Origin: Actinomadura barringtoniae
GTDB taxonomy: Bacteria; Actinomycetota; Actinomycetes; Streptosporangiales; Streptosporangiaceae
Direction of reading: 5' to 3'
DNA length: 64,000 bases
NCBI RefSeq assembly: GCF_017573505.1
Contig: NZ_JAGEOJ010000009.1
Location: forward strand, 248,001 to 312,000
Of this stretch, positions 61,438 to 64,000 are shown piece by piece; position 1 is the stretch's first letter, and each line of letters begins with the position of its first letter. The notes beneath the pieces were generated by a model. The model made no database searches, was not told the origin of the DNA, and saw nothing but the letters and a program-made list of their open reading frames with translations. A program made the translations under genes and the position numbers.

Positions 61438-62256
61438 TCAGACTGGCAGGTCACGGTACCGGCAGATCTTGACGAATTCACCCGGGTCGAGGCTGGCACC
61501 ACCCACCAGAGCGCCGTCCACGTCGGACTGCTTCATGATCCCGGCGATGTTGCCGCCCTTGACCGACCCTCCGTACAGGATACGTACAGAGCCCGCGACC
61601 TCGCCGTCATAAAGCTCGGCGAGCCGCGCCCTGATGGCCGCGCAGACCTCCTGCGCGTCCTGCGGGGTGGCGACCTCGCCGGTGCCGATGGCCCAGACGG
61701 GCTCGTAGGCGATCACGATGGTGCGGGCCTGGTCGGCGGGGATCTTCTCCAGCCCGCCGTCGACCTGGGCGAGGGTGTGGGCGACGTGCTCGCCCGCCTG
61801 GCGGACCTCCAGGCCCTCGCCGACGCACATGATCGGGGTGATCTCGTTGGCGAACGCGGCCTTCACCTTGGCGTTCACCAGGGCGTCGTCCTCGTTGTGG
61901 TACTGCCGGCGCTCGGAGTGACCGATCACCGCGTACGAGCAGCCGAGCTTGGCCAGCATCGCCCCGGAGATCTCGCCGGTGTAAGCGCCGGAGACGTGCG
62001 GGGAGATGTCCTGGGAGCCGTAGGCGAGCTGCAGCCGGTCGGCGTCCACCAGGGTCTGGACCGAGCGGATCGCGGTGAACGGCGGCAGCACGACCACGTC
62101 CACGGCGTCGTAGTCGGCCTCCCTGAGTCCGAACGCCAGTTTCTGGGTCAGCGCGATGGCCTCGAGGTGGTTGTTGTTCATCTTCCAGTTGCCGGCCATC
62201 AGGGGCTTGCGGCCGTCGTCCTTGGAAGATCCGGTCGAGCCGGTCTTGGGAGCCAT
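61438..62256 (-). CDS. tpiA: Triosephosphate isomerase
   Basis: Interconverts dihydroxyacetone phosphate and glyceraldehyde-3-phosphate (272 aa). Catalytic residues: Lys in GNWKMNN, His in YAVIGHSERRQYHNEDD, Glu in VIAYEPVWAIGTG; phosphate loop LYGGSVKGGN. An N-terminal Ser/Lys extension of about 15 residues precedes the barrel, unusual but in frame with the only good ATG. Three bases separate it from pgk. A 10-bp tandem repeat (GAATTGATCA) lies across its stop codon. Confidence 0.96.
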   Translation of the reverse strand: MAPKTGSTGSSKDDGRKPLMAGNWKMNNNHLEAIALTQKLAFGLREADYDAVDVVVLPPFTAIRSVQTLVDADRLQLAYGSQDISPHVSGAYTGEISGAMLAKLGCSYAVIGHSERRQYHNEDDALVNAKVKAAFANEITPIMCVGEGLEVRQAGEHVAHTLAQVDGGLEKIPADQARTIVIAYEPVWAIGTGEVATPQDAQEVCAAIRARLAELYDGEVAGSVRILYGGSVKGGNIAGIMKQSDVDGALVGGASLDPGEFVKICRYRDLPV

Positions 62257-62259
62257 GCG

Positions 62260-63447
62260 TCAGTCCTCCAGTGCCTGCAGGCCGGGCAGCGTCTTGCCTT
62301 CGAGGTACTCCAGGCTCGCACCGCCGCCGGTCGAGATGTGGGAGAAGGCTCCCTCGTCGAAGCCGAGCGTGCGGACGGCCGCGGCCGAGTCGCCGCCGCC
62401 GACCACGGTGAACGCGCCCGAGTCGATCAGACCCTGGGCGACCGCGCGGGTGCCGTGCGAGTAGGGCTCCATCTCGAACACGCCCATCGGGCCGTTCCAG
62501 AACACGGTCTTGGTGCCCTGGAGCCGGCCCGCGAACAGCCGGCCCGACTCGGGGCCGATGTCCAGGCCCAGCCGGTCGGCCGGGATCGCGTCCGCGGCGA
62601 CGACGCCGTGCTCGGCGTCGGCGGCGAAGGCGGTGGCCGCGACGATGTCGACCGGGAGCACGAACTCCACCCCGGTCTCCTCGGCGCGCCGCAGGTAGTC
62701 GCGGACCGTGTCGAGCTGGTCCTCCTCCAGCAGGCTCTTGCCGACCTCGTGGCCCTGGGCCTTGAGGAAGGTGAAGACCATGCCGCCGCCGATGAGGATC
62801 CGGTCGGCCTTGCCCAGCAGGTTGTCGATCACGCCGAGCTTGTCGGAGACCTTGGAGCCGCCGAGCGCGACCGCGTAGGGGCGCTCGACATCCTCGGTGA
62901 GCTTCTTCAGGACCTGCACCTCGGCGACGATCAGGCCGCCGGCCGCGTGCGGGAGCCGCTGGGGCACGTCGTAGACGCTGGCGTGCCTGCGGTGCACGGC
63001 GCCGAAGCCGTCGCCCACGTACACCTCGGCGAGGGCGGCCAGCCGGTCGGCGAACGCGCCGCGCTCGGCGTCGTCCTTGGCGGTCTCCCCTGCCTCGAAG
63101 CGCAGGTTCTCCAGCAGCGCGACGCCGCCGTCGGCGAGCCCGGAGGCGGTGGCCTGGGCCGACTCGCCCACGACGTCGGTGGCGAACGAGACGCCGGTGC
63201 CGAGCAGTCCGCCGAGGCGCTCGGCGACCGGTGCCAGCGAGAACTCGGGCTTGACCTCACCCTTGGGGCGGCCCAGGTGGGCGCAGACGATGACCTTGGC
63301 GCCCTTCTCGCGGAGCGCGTTGATCGTGGGCAGGCTGGCGCGGATCCGGCCGTCGTCGGTGATCTTGCCGTCCTGCAGCGGAACGTTCAGGTCCGCGCGG
63401 ACCAGCACCCGCTTCCCGGCGACGTCGAGGTCCTCAATGGTGCGCAT
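62260..63447 (-). CDS. pgk: Phosphoglycerate kinase
   Basis: Glycolytic kinase making ATP from 1,3-bisphosphoglycerate (395 aa). Signatures: VLVRADLNVPLQDGKI (substrate Asp/Asn), ICAHLGRPKGEV, VGDGFGAVHRRHAS, ALGGSKVSDKLGVI, and the nucleotide region VVGGGDSAAAV. Positions usually occupied by Asp-Ala in the VNDAFG motif read GDGFGAV here, a common variant. Cotranscribed with tpiA. Confidence 0.96.
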   Translation of the reverse strand: MRTIEDLDVAGKRVLVRADLNVPLQDGKITDDGRIRASLPTINALREKGAKVIVCAHLGRPKGEVKPEFSLAPVAERLGGLLGTGVSFATDVVGESAQATASGLADGGVALLENLRFEAGETAKDDAERGAFADRLAALAEVYVGDGFGAVHRRHASVYDVPQRLPHAAGGLIVAEVQVLKKLTEDVERPYAVALGGSKVSDKLGVIDNLLGKADRILIGGGMVFTFLKAQGHEVGKSLLEEDQLDTVRDYLRRAEETGVEFVLPVDIVAATAFAADAEHGVVAADAIPADRLGLDIGPESGRLFAGRLQGTKTVFWNGPMGVFEMEPYSHGTRAVAQGLIDSGAFTVVGGGDSAAAVRTLGFDEGAFSHISTGGGASLEYLEGKTLPGLQALED

Positions 63448-63536
63448 CGAAACGCGAAGTCCTTCCGGATATGACTCCGCCGTGATCGCCGGCGGCGCGG
63501 GGCGCGCGGCTGGCGATCACGGCGGAACGGGTGTCA

Positions 63537-64000
<464 letters not shown>

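Overview
The window is a contiguous stretch of a high-GC Gram-positive chromosome. Coding density is high, GTG starts are frequent, ATGA/GTGA gene overlaps are common, and nearly every long frame has a G/C third position. Actinomycete markers are present: RbpA, a proteasome beta subunit, OpcA, a DUF574-type methyltransferase, an ECF42 sigma factor with a DGPF partner, and the gap-pgk-tpi-secG-rbpA order. Similarity by eye suggests Streptosporangiales, probably Thermomonosporaceae (Actinomadura-like). That placement is inference. I saw no rRNA, tRNA, CRISPR array, insertion sequence or prophage.

Layout. 1-5.4 kb: the end of an amino acid permease, a DUF3040 protein, an isolated ATP synthase gamma gene (atpG), an ABC-2 exporter pair and an EamA transporter. 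5.4-9.4 kb: a compact minus-strand cluster, the most unusual part of the window. It encodes a 55-residue peptide with eight cysteines, a MauE/DoxX membrane protein, a membrane-anchored thioredoxin, an ABC exporter and an S26 signal peptidase. A strong hairpin separates the peptide gene from the rest. 9.4-18 kb: an orphan proteasome beta gene, a PolX/PHP protein, a HerA-like ATPase, an HNH nuclease, heme A synthase (ctaA), a PrsW protease and heme O synthase (ctaB).

18.6-30.5 kb is a pentose-phosphate operon: tkt, tal, pgi, two further pgi-like genes, zwf, opcA and pgl, closed by an 18-bp perfect hairpin. The two extra PGI paralogues are full length but have lost phosphosugar-binding and catalytic motifs.

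30.5-40 kb is an envelope and two-component region: an esterase and class F sortase operon, an OmpR-type response regulator with its kinase, a small zinc-ribbon protein, a secreted protein, an atypical response regulator and an L,D-transpeptidase. Three divergent intergenic regions here share an operator-like element (CCTGAA-N6-TTCAGG with extra half-sites at fixed 11/9-bp spacing), which suggests a local regulon. 40-44 kb: a NarL-type two-component system with an ABC exporter, carrying a shared GACTTTGGT promoter motif.

44-60 kb is mixed accessory metabolism and regulation: a PEP-mutase-like enzyme, methyltransferases, LysR and TetR regulators, an ECF42-DGPF-reductase operon, Nudix, FAD oxidase, ACT-GNAT fusion, acyltransferase, and glyA preceded by what reads as a ZTP (pfl) riboswitch. 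60.5-64 kb: the glycolytic gap-pgk-tpiA-secG-rbpA group on the minus strand, ending at a U-tract terminator, with gap cut by the window edge.
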